64,000 nucleotides of DNA, from assembly GCA_963729075.1 (NCBI GenBank), contig CAVSMU010000019.1, forward strand, positions 97,209 to 161,208, read 5' to 3'. Of this stretch, positions 16,655-24,553 are shown piece after piece. Position 1 is the first letter of the stretch. The number at the start of each line of letters is the position of its first letter. Under the pieces are notes generated by a model. That model searched no databases, was not told the origin of the DNA, and worked only from the letters and a program-made list of their open reading frames with translations. The DNA is from WHSW01 sp963729075 (GTDB taxonomy: Bacteria > Actinomycetota > Thermoleophilia > Solirubrobacterales > 70-9). The translations under genes and the position numbers were made by a program.

Positions 16655-16817
16655 GAACCTGTCTCGAAACCTCGCGCGGCCGCTCTGGCGAGCGCCCGGG
16701 CGGTGGCGGGCAAGGACGCAGCCGGTGAAGCGTGGCCTTGGCCACGTGAGCCGGCGAGGACGCCGCCCGGCACCGATCCGGCGCCGCCAGGCGGTCGCGG
16801 GGGGTTTTGTGCCAGGT
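16655..16817. repeat. ~160-nt long imperfect palindrome between yihY and glpX
   Basis: The ends pair: GGAACCTG near 16655 with CAGGTTC near 16815, then AAACC with GGTTT, CGCG..CCGC..CTGGCG (about 16674-16694) with CGCCAGGCGGTCGCG (about 16787-16801), and a central GTGGCC-TT-GGCCAC flanked by GCCGG and CCGGC. The whole piece can fold as one long stem with small bulges. It fills the gap between two convergent genes, so it may act as a two-way terminator; its size is more like a mobile non-coding repeat. No ORF inside is convincing. Confidence 0.55.
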
Positions 16818-16829
16818 TCTAAGCCCGCG

Positions 16830-17846
16830 TCAGTCGTAGCGGCCGCCGGTGACCTCGCGCAGCTTCGCCTGGTCGTGGCGGGCGCTGACCGTGCGCACGG
16901 TGCCCGAGCGCGAGCGCATCACGAGCGACTCGGTCGTCGCCTTTCCGGCGCGGGTGTACCGGACCCCCTGCACCAGCTCCCCGTCGGTTACGCCGGTGGC
17001 GGCGAAGAAGACATCGTCGCCGGCGACCAGCCGGTCGACGTCGAGGACCTCGTCGAGGTCGTAGCCGGCATCGACGGCAGCCCGGCGCTCGTCGTCGTCG
17101 CGCGGCCACAGCCGGCCGAGGAGCTGGCCGCCGAGGCACTTGATCGCCGCGGCCGACAGCACCCCCTCGGGCGTCCCGCCGATCCCCCACAGCAGGTCGA
17201 CCCCTCCCTCGGCCGTGACAGCGAACAGCGCCGCCGAGACGTCGCCGTCGCTGATTAACCGGACCCGCGCGCCGGCCTCGCGGATCTGCCGCACGCCGTC
17301 CTCGTGGCGTGGCCGGTCGAGCACGATGATCGTCACGTCGCCGACCGGCTTGTCCTTGCGCTCGGCGACGCTCGCGATCACCTCCCCGATGGGCCGGTCG
17401 AGGCTGAGCGCGTCGGCGATCTCCGGGCCGCCCGCGATCTTCTCCATGTAGACGCACGGGCCCGGGTCGAACATCGTGCCGCGCTCGGCCAGCGCGATCA
17501 CGGCGAGCGCCGACGGCATCCCGCGCGCCGTGAGCGTCGTCCCCTCCAGCGGGTCAACGGCGATGTCGACCCGGGGCGGGCTGCCGTCGCCGATCTGCTC
17601 GCCGTTGTAGAGCATCGGCGCCTCGTCCTTCTCGCCCTCCCCGATCACCACGGTGCCGTCCATCGGTACGGTGTCGAGCAGCAACCGCATCGCGTCGACC
17701 GCCGCCTGGTCGGCCGACTCCTTGTCGCCCTTGCCGACCCAGCGCGCCGCGGCGAGCGCGGCGGCCTCGGTCACCCGGACCAGCTCGAGCGCCAGGTTGC
17801 GGTCGGGCTTCGAGCCCGAGCGCACGTCATGCGAGATCACTCCCAC
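16830..17846 (-). CDS. glpX: Class II fructose-1,6-bisphosphatase
   Basis: 338 aa from GTG 17846. It removes the 1-phosphate of fructose-1,6-bisphosphate in gluconeogenesis. The family motifs are VVIGEGEKDEAPMLYNGEQI, the metal-binding DIAVDPLEGTTLTARG (D-P-x-x-G-T), GDVTIIVLDRPRHEDGVRQI and DLLWGIGGTPEGVLSAAAIK. The GlpX type is the standard FBPase of actinobacteria. The frame extends to 17885, but GTG 17846 lies directly after the upstream gene's stop (TGA-c-GTG) and matches the family's N-terminus (R-x-LALELVRVTEAAALAAARW). It is co-transcribed with the small membrane protein upstream. Confidence 0.95.
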   Translation of the reverse strand: MGVISHDVRSGSKPDRNLALELVRVTEAAALAAARWVGKGDKESADQAAVDAMRLLLDTVPMDGTVVIGEGEKDEAPMLYNGEQIGDGSPPRVDIAVDPLEGTTLTARGMPSALAVIALAERGTMFDPGPCVYMEKIAGGPEIADALSLDRPIGEVIASVAERKDKPVGDVTIIVLDRPRHEDGVRQIREAGARVRLISDGDVSAALFAVTAEGGVDLLWGIGGTPEGVLSAAAIKCLGGQLLGRLWPRDDDERRAAVDAGYDLDEVLDVDRLVAGDDVFFAATGVTDGELVQGVRYTRAGKATTESLVMRSRSGTVRTVSARHDQAKLREVTGGRYD

Positions 17847-17847
17847 G

Positions 17848-18351
17848 TCAGACGGTGCCGGGGGCCTTGCGCGTCTTGCGCTCACCGCTCTCGAGCGAGC
17901 GGGTGAAGCCGGTGGCGGCGATGACGATCGAGCTGATCAGCGCGATCCAGTACCCGTAGTCGAGGCTGACGCCGATCTCGGCCGGGCCGCTGCCGGGCCG
18001 GTCGATGATCCCGTTGTAGCCGATCAGCACGAGGGCTGCAAACCCCGCGACCATCGTCATCTCCCCCGGCGCCCAGGAGAGCTTGTGGCCGCGGATCAGG
18101 ATCCAGGCGAGGATCGGCGGGGCGAGCGCCGCCAGGAGCAGCAGCCAGCGCAGAATCGGGAACGTCTCGAAGCCCGTGCACTCGTATTCGCCGACGCCGC
18201 AGACCCATACGTCCTCGCTGGTATCCGGCGCCAGACGCTGCGGATTCTCATCGAGCGTGTACCACGGCAGGAACAGGATGCTGATGATCAGCAGCAGGGA
18301 CGCGATGCCGCCGAGCACCACCCTGGTCGGGTTCAGCCGCGAGAAGTCCAT
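17848..18351 (-). CDS. Four-helix membrane protein of unknown function
   Basis: 167 aa from ATG 18351 (MDFSRLNPTRVVLGGIASLL). Predicted helices: RVVLGGIASLLLIISILFLP, ILRWLLLLAALAPPILAWIL, MTMVAGFAALVLIGYNGII and YGYWIALISSIVIAATGFTR. Between the first two is an extracytoplasmic loop with two cysteines (VWVCGVGEYECTGF) that could form a disulfide. I do not recognise a named family. The start sits 7 nt after a TAGGCT box. The stop is 1 nt from the glpX start, so the two form an operon. Confidence 0.8.
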   Translation of the reverse strand: MDFSRLNPTRVVLGGIASLLLIISILFLPWYTLDENPQRLAPDTSEDVWVCGVGEYECTGFETFPILRWLLLLAALAPPILAWILIRGHKLSWAPGEMTMVAGFAALVLIGYNGIIDRPGSGPAEIGVSLDYGYWIALISSIVIAATGFTRSLESGERKTRKAPGTV

Positions 18352-18378
18352 CGCCGCGAGCCTATCCAACGGTAGGGT
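18352..18378. promoter_or_regulatory. Divergent -10 boxes, membrane protein and LLM gene
   Basis: Minus strand: TAGGCT (18364-18359), 7 nt, ATG 18351. Plus strand: TAGGGT (18373-18378), 11 nt, GTG 18390. Only 38 nt separate the two start codons, so both mRNAs would be leaderless or nearly so and the two polymerases would compete. Confidence 0.45.
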
Positions 18379-18389
18379 GGCGCGCGGAG

Positions 18390-19337
18390 GTGGAATCCGC
18401 TGCATCCAAACGACGCTGGGGCCTGACGCTGCCGCTCGTCGGGCTGCCGCTTCGCGACCATGCGGAGCACGTCAAGCGGGCCGAGGCGGCGGGCTACACC
18501 GACGTCTGGAGCGGTGAGACCAACGGCCCCGACGGCTTCACTCCGCTCGTCCTGGCGAGCGAGTGGACCGACTCGGTACGGCTCGGCACCGGCGTCGTCG
18601 GGGTGTTCCAGCGCGGCCCGGCCCTGCTCGCCCAGCAGGCAGCGGCGCTCGCCGATGCGAGCGACGGGCGCTTTGCCCTCGGCATCGGCGCGAGCTCGGA
18701 CCGGATCGTCGAGGGCTGGAACGGGATGCGCTTCGAGCGGCCGCTCGGCAAGGTCTCCGAGACGGTCGACTTCCTGCGCGCCGCGTTCGCCGGCGAGCGC
18801 ACCGCGACCGGGTTCCGGCTCGAGCAGGCGCCGGAGGCACGGGTCCCGATCATCCTCGCGGGTTTGCGGGGGAGAATGCTGGAGCTTGCGGTGGAGAAGG
18901 CTGACGGCGCGATGTCGAACTTCCTCCCCCTGTCCGGCCTGCCGAAGGTTCGCGCGCAGGTGGCCGACGCGCCCGCCCGCTTCGAGTTGCTGTGCCGCTT
19001 CTTCTGCCTCCCAGGCGAGCGCGAGCAGGTCGAGCCGCTCGTGCGGTTCATGTTCTCGTCCTACATCACCGTCCCGGTGTACGCCGCGTTCTACCGCTGG
19101 CTCGGCCACGGCGAGGCGATCGCCGAGATGTGCGCGGCGTGGGAGGCCAAGGACCGCGAGCGCGCCGCGCAGGCCGCGCCCTGGGAGCTGATCGAGGACA
19201 TGTTCATCCTCGGCAGCCCGGAGCGGATGCGGGCCCGCCTGGACGAGTTCGTCGCCGGCGGGATCACGCTGCCGATCCTGACGCCGATCACGACCCCGGA
19301 CAAGCTGGGCGAGCTGATCGAGGCGCTGGCGCCATAG
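18390..19337 (+). CDS. LLM-class (luciferase-like) F420-dependent oxidoreductase
   Basis: 315 aa. The TIM-barrel starts RRWGLTLPLVGLPLRDHAEH. EHVKRAEAAGYTDVWSGETN is the LLM N-terminal motif, and RLGTGVVGVFQRGPALLAQQ, then ALADASDGRFALGIGASSD, are the core strands. In actinobacteria this group mostly uses F420 rather than FMN to reduce or oxidise small alcohols, aldehydes or aromatics. The substrate is not predictable. The GTG overlaps a GGAGG stretch, so the exact start is uncertain. Confidence 0.88.
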   Translation: MESAASKRRWGLTLPLVGLPLRDHAEHVKRAEAAGYTDVWSGETNGPDGFTPLVLASEWTDSVRLGTGVVGVFQRGPALLAQQAAALADASDGRFALGIGASSDRIVEGWNGMRFERPLGKVSETVDFLRAAFAGERTATGFRLEQAPEARVPIILAGLRGRMLELAVEKADGAMSNFLPLSGLPKVRAQVADAPARFELLCRFFCLPGEREQVEPLVRFMFSSYITVPVYAAFYRWLGHGEAIAEMCAAWEAKDRERAAQAAPWELIEDMFILGSPERMRARLDEFVAGGITLPILTPITTPDKLGELIEALAP

Positions 19338-19343
19338 GCCCGC

Positions 19344-20291
19344 TCAGGCCGCCGCCGCGAGCGAGCCGGCGAGGCTCGGATGGCGAGGCGCCCAGCCGAG
19401 CTCGCGCTTTGCCTTCGCGTTCGAGGCGCCGCGGACCTCCGTCATCATCACCGTCGCCGCCTCGCCGGCCATGATCCGGCCGAGCCACCGCGGCACCCGC
19501 AGCGGCCGCTTCCCGCCGAGCGCGCGCGCCGCCTCCGGCAGCCAGTCGCGGACCGCCGCGGGCTGGTCGTCGACGATGTTGTAGACGCCCGGCGCGCCGC
19601 GCTCGACCGCGATCGCGGTCGCCTCGGCGGCGTCCTCGATGTGGACGAAGGACCAGATGCCGCCGCCGCTACCCACGATCGGGAACTTGCGACCCCGGAT
19701 CGCCTCGACGTGCTCGCCGCCGGGCGGGTCGAGCCGGAGCGACGTGCCGGGCCCGTAGAAGCCGCCGTACCGGAGCACGAGCCCCTCGATCGGCGCCGCG
19801 CCGGTGACCGCGCGCTCGAGGTAGGCGATCGCCTCGAGCGACGTCCTTACCGCCGCCGGCGGGTGCTGGTCGAACGGGTCGTCCTCGCTCTTCACAGGCC
19901 CGCCGCGACGCTCGGTTGGCCACCCGGCGTAGCTCTGGGCGACGAACCGGCGGGTACCGGCGGCCCGCGCCGCCGAGAGCAGGATGTCCGTCCCCTCGGT
20001 CCGCAGCCGGTTGGTCTGGGCGAAGTCGCGCTCGAAGTGGCGCAGGTCGAGCGACTCCGAGAGCGCGGTCAGCTCATGGAGGATCACCTCAGGCCCCGCC
20101 GCGCTGATCGCGGCACCGACGGCGTCCGGGTCGAGCGCATCGGCGACCGCCGGCTCGGCGCCGAGCTCGCGCACGAGGTCGGCGCGCTGCACGCTGCGGG
20201 TCATGCCCGTGACCTCGTGACCGGCCGCCACCAGCCGCGGAACCAGTTGCTTTCCGAGCGCTCCCGTGGCGCCCGCGACGAAGACCTTCAT
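19344..20291 (-). CDS. NAD-dependent epimerase/dehydratase (extended SDR)
   Basis: 315 aa. MKVFVAGATGALGKQLVPRL holds the NAD-binding G-x-x-G-x-x-G. Ser and Tyr of the active site appear as VAQSYAGWPTERRG, and the classic YxxxK is replaced by a variant (SLEAIAYLERAVTG), so catalysis may be atypical. LRYGGFYGPGTSLRLDPPGG and the C-terminal ELGWAPRHPSLAGSLAAA are typical of atypical-SDR sugar or steroid epimerase-like proteins. It follows an AAGGAG ribosome site at good spacing. It converges with the LLM gene, with 6 nt between stops. Confidence 0.88.
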   Translation of the reverse strand: MKVFVAGATGALGKQLVPRLVAAGHEVTGMTRSVQRADLVRELGAEPAVADALDPDAVGAAISAAGPEVILHELTALSESLDLRHFERDFAQTNRLRTEGTDILLSAARAAGTRRFVAQSYAGWPTERRGGPVKSEDDPFDQHPPAAVRTSLEAIAYLERAVTGAAPIEGLVLRYGGFYGPGTSLRLDPPGGEHVEAIRGRKFPIVGSGGGIWSFVHIEDAAEATAIAVERGAPGVYNIVDDQPAAVRDWLPEAARALGGKRPLRVPRWLGRIMAGEAATVMMTEVRGASNAKAKRELGWAPRHPSLAGSLAAAA

Positions 20292-20303
20292 CTCATGCTC
20301 CTT

Positions 20304-20325
20304 CGGTTTGGGTGCTACCGAAAGG
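20304..20325 (-). promoter_or_regulatory. Inverted repeat upstream of the epimerase gene
   Basis: TTCGGT and ACCGAA separated by 9 nt lie just before the ribosome site of the epimerase gene, in the 64-nt gap after the methyltransferase. This could be an operator or a small attenuator hairpin. Nothing links it to a specific regulator. Confidence 0.35.
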
Positions 20326-20355
20326 GAGACGAGACAGCGACCCGCCGTGTGACGG

Positions 20356-21198
20356 CTAGGTCCTGCGCGTACGTGCGTGCACGAGCAGGTACTCGTAACG
20401 CAGCTCGGCCCCCTCGCCCGAGGCGGCGCTGTTCGAGCGCTCGGCGAACTCGATGAACTCCCGGTCCAGGGCCGCGAGGCGGTCGGGCCGGTCGGCCAGG
20501 CTCCCGTAGATCGCGACGGCCGGGCCGAAGGTCGCCTTGAACAGCTCGACGTAGTCGCGTGGGGTCGCGGCCCGCTCGGCGTACTCGCCCCGGCGCATCT
20601 CGAGCGCGGCGAGGCGATCGCCGAACAGCTCGCGAACGTGCGCCTCGCTGCCCCACGCCGTCGGCGGCTGCGCGCCCGGCGGAGGCGGCGGCGCGTAACG
20701 CCCGAAGAGCTCGAAGAACTCGCCGGCGACGCCGTCGGGGACGAAGTTGATCATCCCGATCGTGCCGCCCGGCCGGCACACCCGCACGAGCTCGTCGGCA
20801 ACGGCCTGGTGATCCGGGGCGAACATCGCCCCCAGCGAGGAGGTGACGACGTCGAAGTCGTCGTCACCGAACGGCAGTGCCTCGGCGTCCGCCTCGACCC
20901 ACTCGAGCTCGACTCCGCGAGCGGCCGCCTCCCGGCGACCCGCCTCGAAGTTCTCGGGAGTGAGGTCCGAGGCGACGACGTCCGCCCCGGCCTCGGCGGC
21001 GCGGATGGCGACATTACCGGTGCCGGCGGCGACGTCGAGCACGCGCATGCCCGGGCCGATCTCGCATGCCTCGACGAGCACCGGCCCGAGCTCCCAGACC
21101 GTCGCCTTCGCGAAGGCGTGATAGTCGCCGAGCGCCCACATTGCGCGCTCGCCGGACTTGTCCGCAAGCGGCTCGTCGTGCGCGGGGTCCTCGCCCAC
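20356..21198 (-). CDS. Class I SAM-dependent methyltransferase
   Basis: 280 aa. Motif I is MRVLDVAAGTGNVAIRAAEA, motif II FDVVTSSLGAMFAPDHQAVA, motif III VRVCRPGGTIGMINFVPDG. It resembles UbiE/Coq5-type small-molecule methyltransferases. A proline stretch (PPPPPGAQPP) lies in the substrate lid. GTG 21198 is 6 nt after TACGGT, a leaderless arrangement. The next gene upstream on the same strand is egtD, whose stop lies 45 nt before this start; that nearness does not prove a role in ergothioneine synthesis. Confidence 0.88.
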   Translation of the reverse strand: MGEDPAHDEPLADKSGERAMWALGDYHAFAKATVWELGPVLVEACEIGPGMRVLDVAAGTGNVAIRAAEAGADVVASDLTPENFEAGRREAAARGVELEWVEADAEALPFGDDDFDVVTSSLGAMFAPDHQAVADELVRVCRPGGTIGMINFVPDGVAGEFFELFGRYAPPPPPGAQPPTAWGSEAHVRELFGDRLAALEMRRGEYAERAATPRDYVELFKATFGPAVAIYGSLADRPDRLAALDREFIEFAERSNSAASGEGAELRYEYLLVHARTRRT

Positions 21199-21210
21199 GC
21201 CCCAACCGTA
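21199..21210 (-). promoter_or_regulatory. Leaderless-type -10 box of the methyltransferase gene
   Basis: TACGGT (21210-21205 on the minus strand), 6 nt, GTG 21198. Confidence 0.45.
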
Positions 21211-21243
21211 TGCGATCGCGGCCCGTGGGCGACCGGGGCCCGC

Positions 21244-22230
21244 TCAATCCAGGGTCCGGGCGAGCGACAGCGCGAAGAGCCCCTCCGGGTCGGTCCACCA
21301 CTCGACGAGCTCGAGCCCAGCGTCGGCGTAGCTCGCCTCCAGTCGCTCGCGTGTGAACTTCGTCGAGATCTCGGTCCTCATCTCCTCGTTGCGGGCGAAG
21401 TGCACCTGCATGTCGAGGGCGCGGATGTCGATGAACTGCTCGACCAGCGAGCGCAGCCGGATGTCGATCCACTCGTTGTCGGCATCCCAGAAGGCGACGT
21501 GCTCGAACGCTTCGGGCTCGAAGCCGGCGTTGAGCTCGCGGTTGAGCACCCGGAGGACGTTCTTGTTGAACTCGGCCGTGATGCCCTGCGAGTCGTTGTA
21601 GGCGGCCTCCAGGACCCCCGGGTCCTTGACCAGGTCGGTTCCGAGCAGAAAGCGGTCGCCCGGATACATCAGGGTCGCGATCCGGGCGAGGAACGAGCGC
21701 CGCGGTCCCGGGCGGAAGTTGCCGATCGTGCCGCCGAGGAACGCGATCAGCCCGCCCTCCTCGCGCGGCACGCGCTCGAGGTGCGTCTCGTAGTCGCAGA
21801 CGACCCCGTGGACGCGCAGTCCGTCGTACTCGGACACCAGTTCCTCCGCCACGCGCCGGGTGATCTCCTCCGAGATGTCGACGGGGACGTAGGTCTCGAG
21901 CGAGCCGGCGTCGCGCATCGCGTCGAGCAGGTAGCGGGTCTTCGCGGCCGCTCCCGATCCGAGCTCGATGAGCGTGGTCGGCCCGGCCGCGGCGACGATG
22001 TCGGCGGCGCCCGACTCGAGGATCGAGCGCTCCGCGCGGGTCGGGTAGTACTCCGGCAGCTCGGTGATCTGCTCGAACAGCTTCGAGCCGCGCGCGTCGT
22101 AGAAGTACTTCGGCGGCAGCTCCTTGAATGGGCAGGACAGGCCCTCGCGGACGTCCTCGGCCAGGCCCGCGAGCGTGCCCCCGGCCGGAAGGTCGACCTC
22201 GATCTCGATCGGCTGGGCGGTCGCCCCCAT
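21244..22230 (-). CDS. egtD: L-histidine N-alpha-methyltransferase (ergothioneine biosynthesis)
   Basis: 328 aa. EgtD trimethylates the alpha-amino group of histidine to hercynine. Family marks: CPFKELPPKYFYDARGSKLF and EQITELPEYYPTRAERSIL, then LIELGSGAAAKTRYLLDAM (SAM loop), IAFLGGTIGNFRPGPRRSF and YNDSQGITAEFNKNVLRVLN (substrate pocket). The ATG overlaps the egtB stop by one base, so EgtB and EgtD are translated together. Gene order egtB-egtD without egtA, egtC or egtE is a shortened version of the mycobacterial cluster. Confidence 0.95.
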   Translation of the reverse strand: MGATAQPIEIEVDLPAGGTLAGLAEDVREGLSCPFKELPPKYFYDARGSKLFEQITELPEYYPTRAERSILESGAADIVAAAGPTTLIELGSGAAAKTRYLLDAMRDAGSLETYVPVDISEEITRRVAEELVSEYDGLRVHGVVCDYETHLERVPREEGGLIAFLGGTIGNFRPGPRRSFLARIATLMYPGDRFLLGTDLVKDPGVLEAAYNDSQGITAEFNKNVLRVLNRELNAGFEPEAFEHVAFWDADNEWIDIRLRSLVEQFIDIRALDMQVHFARNEEMRTEISTKFTRERLEASYADAGLELVEWWTDPEGLFALSLARTLD

Positions 22231-23360
22231 CACAGGTCCCTTACGCAACGGATGCCGGAGAAGATCTGTGAGCGCTCGGGGAGGTCCCAGTTGCGGAAGC
22301 TGGTCCGGATCACGTTTCGCCGCGTCGCCCAGGAGCCGCCGCGCAGCACCTTGTAGGTGTCGCCGAAGAAGACCTCGGAGTACTCGGGATACGGAAACGG
22401 CGCGAAGCCGGGGTAGCCGACGAAGTCCGAAGCGGTCCACTCCCACACGTCGCCCAGCATTTGCACGGCCCCGCAATCCGCGGCCGCGTCGCCATAGGCG
22501 CCCGCGGCGGCGCAGCCGAAGCCGAGCAGGTCCAGGTTCGCGCGCTCGAGGTCGGCGCCCGCGGCGGCCGCCTCCCACTCGAACTCGGTCGGCAGGCGCT
22601 TGCCGGCCCACCGGGCAAAGGCGTCCGCCTGGTGCCAGGTCACGTGGACGACGGGCCTGCCGGCGTCGAGCGGTCGGCGGCGGCCGAAGACGGTGGTGAC
22701 CCAGTCCGCGCCCCCGCCCTCCCAGTACAGCGGCGGATCGGCCCCCGTCGCGGCGACGAACTCGGCGAAGGCGGCGTTGGAAACCGGCGCGCGGTCGATC
22801 TCGAAGGCGTCCAGCTCGACCGCGTGCCGCGGACGCTCGTTGTCGTAGGCGAAGCCGTCGGGGGCCGCCCCGACCTCGTGCGAACCGGCCGGCACCGTGA
22901 CCATCTCGGGTCCCTCTGTGACCGGCTCGCCGGCGACCGTCCCGTCGAGCTCGACCGGCTCGTAGCCGTCGACCATCTGCAGGAGCTGGAGCATCGTCTC
23001 GTTGTGCTGGTGCTCGTGCGCGATCAGCATCTCGTAGATGAAGCCGCCGGCGAGCATCTCGTCGTCGGTGTCCTCGAGCTCGACTCCCTCGAGCACGTCC
23101 ATGGTCCGGGCGCGGACCTCCGCCATGTAGCCGCGCAGGTCGTCGCCGCGCAGGATCGGCAGCTCGTTGCGGGTCTTGCGGGGGTTCTCGATGGCGTCGT
23201 AGAGACGGCCGAGCTCGCCGCGCATCGGCTCGCGCCCGCCGACGCGCTGCACCAGCCAGAGCTCCTCGAAGTTCGCGATGTGGCCGAGATCCCAGGCGAG
23301 CGGGCTCAGGATCGGGGAGTAGACCGTGTTGAGCTGCTCCTCGGTGAGCGGCTCGATCAA
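22230..23360 (-). CDS. egtB: Hercynine oxygenase / ergothioneine sulfoxide synthase
   Basis: At least 376 aa. The N-terminal DinB-like domain supplies the iron ligands: LGHIANFEELWL and the H-x-x-x-H-x-E set in AHEHQHNETMLQ. The C-terminal FGE-sulfatase-type domain includes VGAAPDGFAYDNERPRHAVE, FEWEAAAAGADLERANLDLL, DVWEWTASDFVGYPGF and VLRGGSWATRRNVIRTSFRN. It joins a thiol (gamma-glutamylcysteine or cysteine) to hercynine using oxygen. TTG 23360 cuts off the usual first helix. The frame continues through SERIADRLEEARERTLLLIE up to ATC 23438, which is 6 nt after TAGCCT, so the protein is probably 402 aa with an ATC start. Confidence 0.93.
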   Translation of the reverse strand: MIEPLTEEQLNTVYSPILSPLAWDLGHIANFEELWLVQRVGGREPMRGELGRLYDAIENPRKTRNELPILRGDDLRGYMAEVRARTMDVLEGVELEDTDDEMLAGGFIYEMLIAHEHQHNETMLQLLQMVDGYEPVELDGTVAGEPVTEGPEMVTVPAGSHEVGAAPDGFAYDNERPRHAVELDAFEIDRAPVSNAAFAEFVAATGADPPLYWEGGGADWVTTVFGRRRPLDAGRPVVHVTWHQADAFARWAGKRLPTEFEWEAAAAGADLERANLDLLGFGCAAAGAYGDAAADCGAVQMLGDVWEWTASDFVGYPGFAPFPYPEYSEVFFGDTYKVLRGGSWATRRNVIRTSFRNWDLPERSQIFSGIRCVRDL

Positions 23361-23435
23361 CAGGAGGGTCCGCTCGCGTGCCTCCTCGAGACGGTCGGCG
23401 ATCCGCTCGCTGAGATTGGCCTGCGCGGTCGGCGA

Positions 23436-23450
23436 GATGCAAACAGGCTA
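23436..23450 (-). promoter_or_regulatory. -10 box of egtB with ATC as candidate first codon
   Basis: On the minus strand TAGCCT (23450-23445), 6 nt, then ATC (23438-23436), in frame with egtB with no stop in between. Beyond it the frame hits TAG, which is part of the -10 box itself. No ATG, GTG or TTG exists between this point and TTG 23360. Confidence 0.4.
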
Positions 23451-23501
23451 CCCAGGTCCTACCCCGGCGAACGTAAGCGAACGGATAGATTGCCCAGCCG
23501 C

Positions 23502-24266
23502 ATGGAGGTCGATGGAACGAACGCGCTGGTCGTCGGCGGGGCCTCGGGGCTCGGCGAGGCGACCGCGCGAATGCTGCACGCGGACGGCGCCGCCGTCGTC
23601 ATCGCTGACCTCAACGCCGACAAGGGCGAGGCGCTCGCCGCCGAGCTCGGCGACGGCGTGAGCTTCGTCGAGGCCAACGTGCTCGAGGCGGAAGGCGTCG
23701 AGGCCGCGGTCGCCGCAGCCAGCGAGGGCGGCGAGCTGCGGGTGTCGGTCTGCTGCGCCGGGATCGGCTGGGCGCAGCGCACCGTCTCGAAGCAGGGCCC
23801 GCACGACCTCGAGATCTTCTCCAACGTCGTCAAGGTGAACCTGATCGGGACCTTCAACGTGCTCCGGCTCGCCGCCGCCGCGATGGTCGACAACCAGCCC
23901 GACGAGCACGGCGAGCGCGGCGTGTGCGTCAACACCGCCTCGATCGCGGCCTACGACGGCCAGATCGGCCAGGTCGCCTACTCCGCCTCGAAGGGCGGCA
24001 TCGTCGGCCTGACGCTGCCAGCGGCCCGCGATCTGGCCGGCCGCGGCGTGCGCGTGATGACGATTGCCCCCGGACTGTTCGACACGCCGCTGCTCGCCGC
24101 GCTGCCGCAAGAGCAGCGCCAAAAGCTCGGCGAGGGGATTCCGTTCCCCTCCCGGCTCGGGCTGCCGACCGAGTACGCGCACCTGGTCGGCGCGATCATC
24201 GCCAACCCGATGCTCAACGGCGAGACGATCCGCCTCGACGGCGCCCTGCGGATGCCGCCCCGGTAG
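23502..24266 (+). CDS. Short-chain dehydrogenase/reductase (3-hydroxyacyl-CoA type)
   Basis: 254 aa from ATG 23502. ALVVGGASGLGEATARML is the G-x-x-x-G-x-G cofactor loop, VVIADLNADKGEALAAELG carries the NAD-selecting Asp, VNTASIAAYDGQIGQVAYSA holds the catalytic Ser, and YSASKGGIVGLTLPAARDLA the Tyr-x-x-x-Lys. MTIAPGLFDTPLLAALPQEQ is the lid. Overall it is closest in style to type 2 3-hydroxyacyl-CoA dehydrogenases (HSD17B10-like), which act in beta-oxidation of branched substrates. A TAGATT box ends 10 nt before the ATG. Upstream reading frame to 22461 is only the shadow of egtB. Confidence 0.92.
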   Translation: MEVDGTNALVVGGASGLGEATARMLHADGAAVVIADLNADKGEALAAELGDGVSFVEANVLEAEGVEAAVAAASEGGELRVSVCCAGIGWAQRTVSKQGPHDLEIFSNVVKVNLIGTFNVLRLAAAAMVDNQPDEHGERGVCVNTASIAAYDGQIGQVAYSASKGGIVGLTLPAARDLAGRGVRVMTIAPGLFDTPLLAALPQEQRQKLGEGIPFPSRLGLPTEYAHLVGAIIANPMLNGETIRLDGALRMPPR

Positions 24267-24271
24267 CTCGA

Positions 24272-24535
24272 TGGCCGAGTGGGCCGGCACGGCCATCGCC
24301 GCCGGCGTGGCGCCCGCCCCGGCGTCGGCCACGAACGAGGTCATCGCCGAGGCGGCGATCGAGCTCAGGAACGCCGTGCCGATCGAGCCGCCGACCTGCT
24401 GGCCCGTGTTGACCATCGCCGAGGCGACGCCAGAGTCGCCGTGGTCGACGCCCGCGGTGGCGCTGGACATCGACGGCGCCCATGCCCAGGCCGAGGACCA
24501 CCAGGCCGGGCAGGATCGGTTGGAAGTGGCCGGGC
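24272..24535 (-). pseudogene. Remnant of an EmrB/QacA-type MFS transporter
   Basis: In one minus frame the sequence reads ATAGVDHGDSGVASAMVNTG, then QQVGGSIGTAFLSSIAASAM, then TSFVADAGAGATPAAMAV. This is the conserved segment of DHA2-family drug exporters (GVxxxxxGVASAxVNTxQQVGGSxGTA). The preceding part, FQPILPGLVVLGLGMGAVDV, is in another frame, so there is a frameshift near 24470. The fragment is cut at both ends, by the SDR gene and by the Ddn-like gene. No full transporter is nearby. It is a dead gene fragment at the left edge of the accessory region. Confidence 0.7.
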
Positions 24536-24553
24536 GGCTAGCGCCCGGGCCTC

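Noticed and set aside
19344..20291. A classical sugar epimerase such as GalE
   Set aside because: The Y-x-x-x-K is not in its normal form and the C-terminal half differs, so only a general extended/atypical SDR call is justified.
22230..23360. FGE-sulfatase domain gene as the maturase for the two sulfatases
   Set aside because: It also has the DinB-like iron-binding domain with H-x-x-x-H-x-E and overlaps egtD, so it is EgtB, not a formylglycine-generating enzyme.
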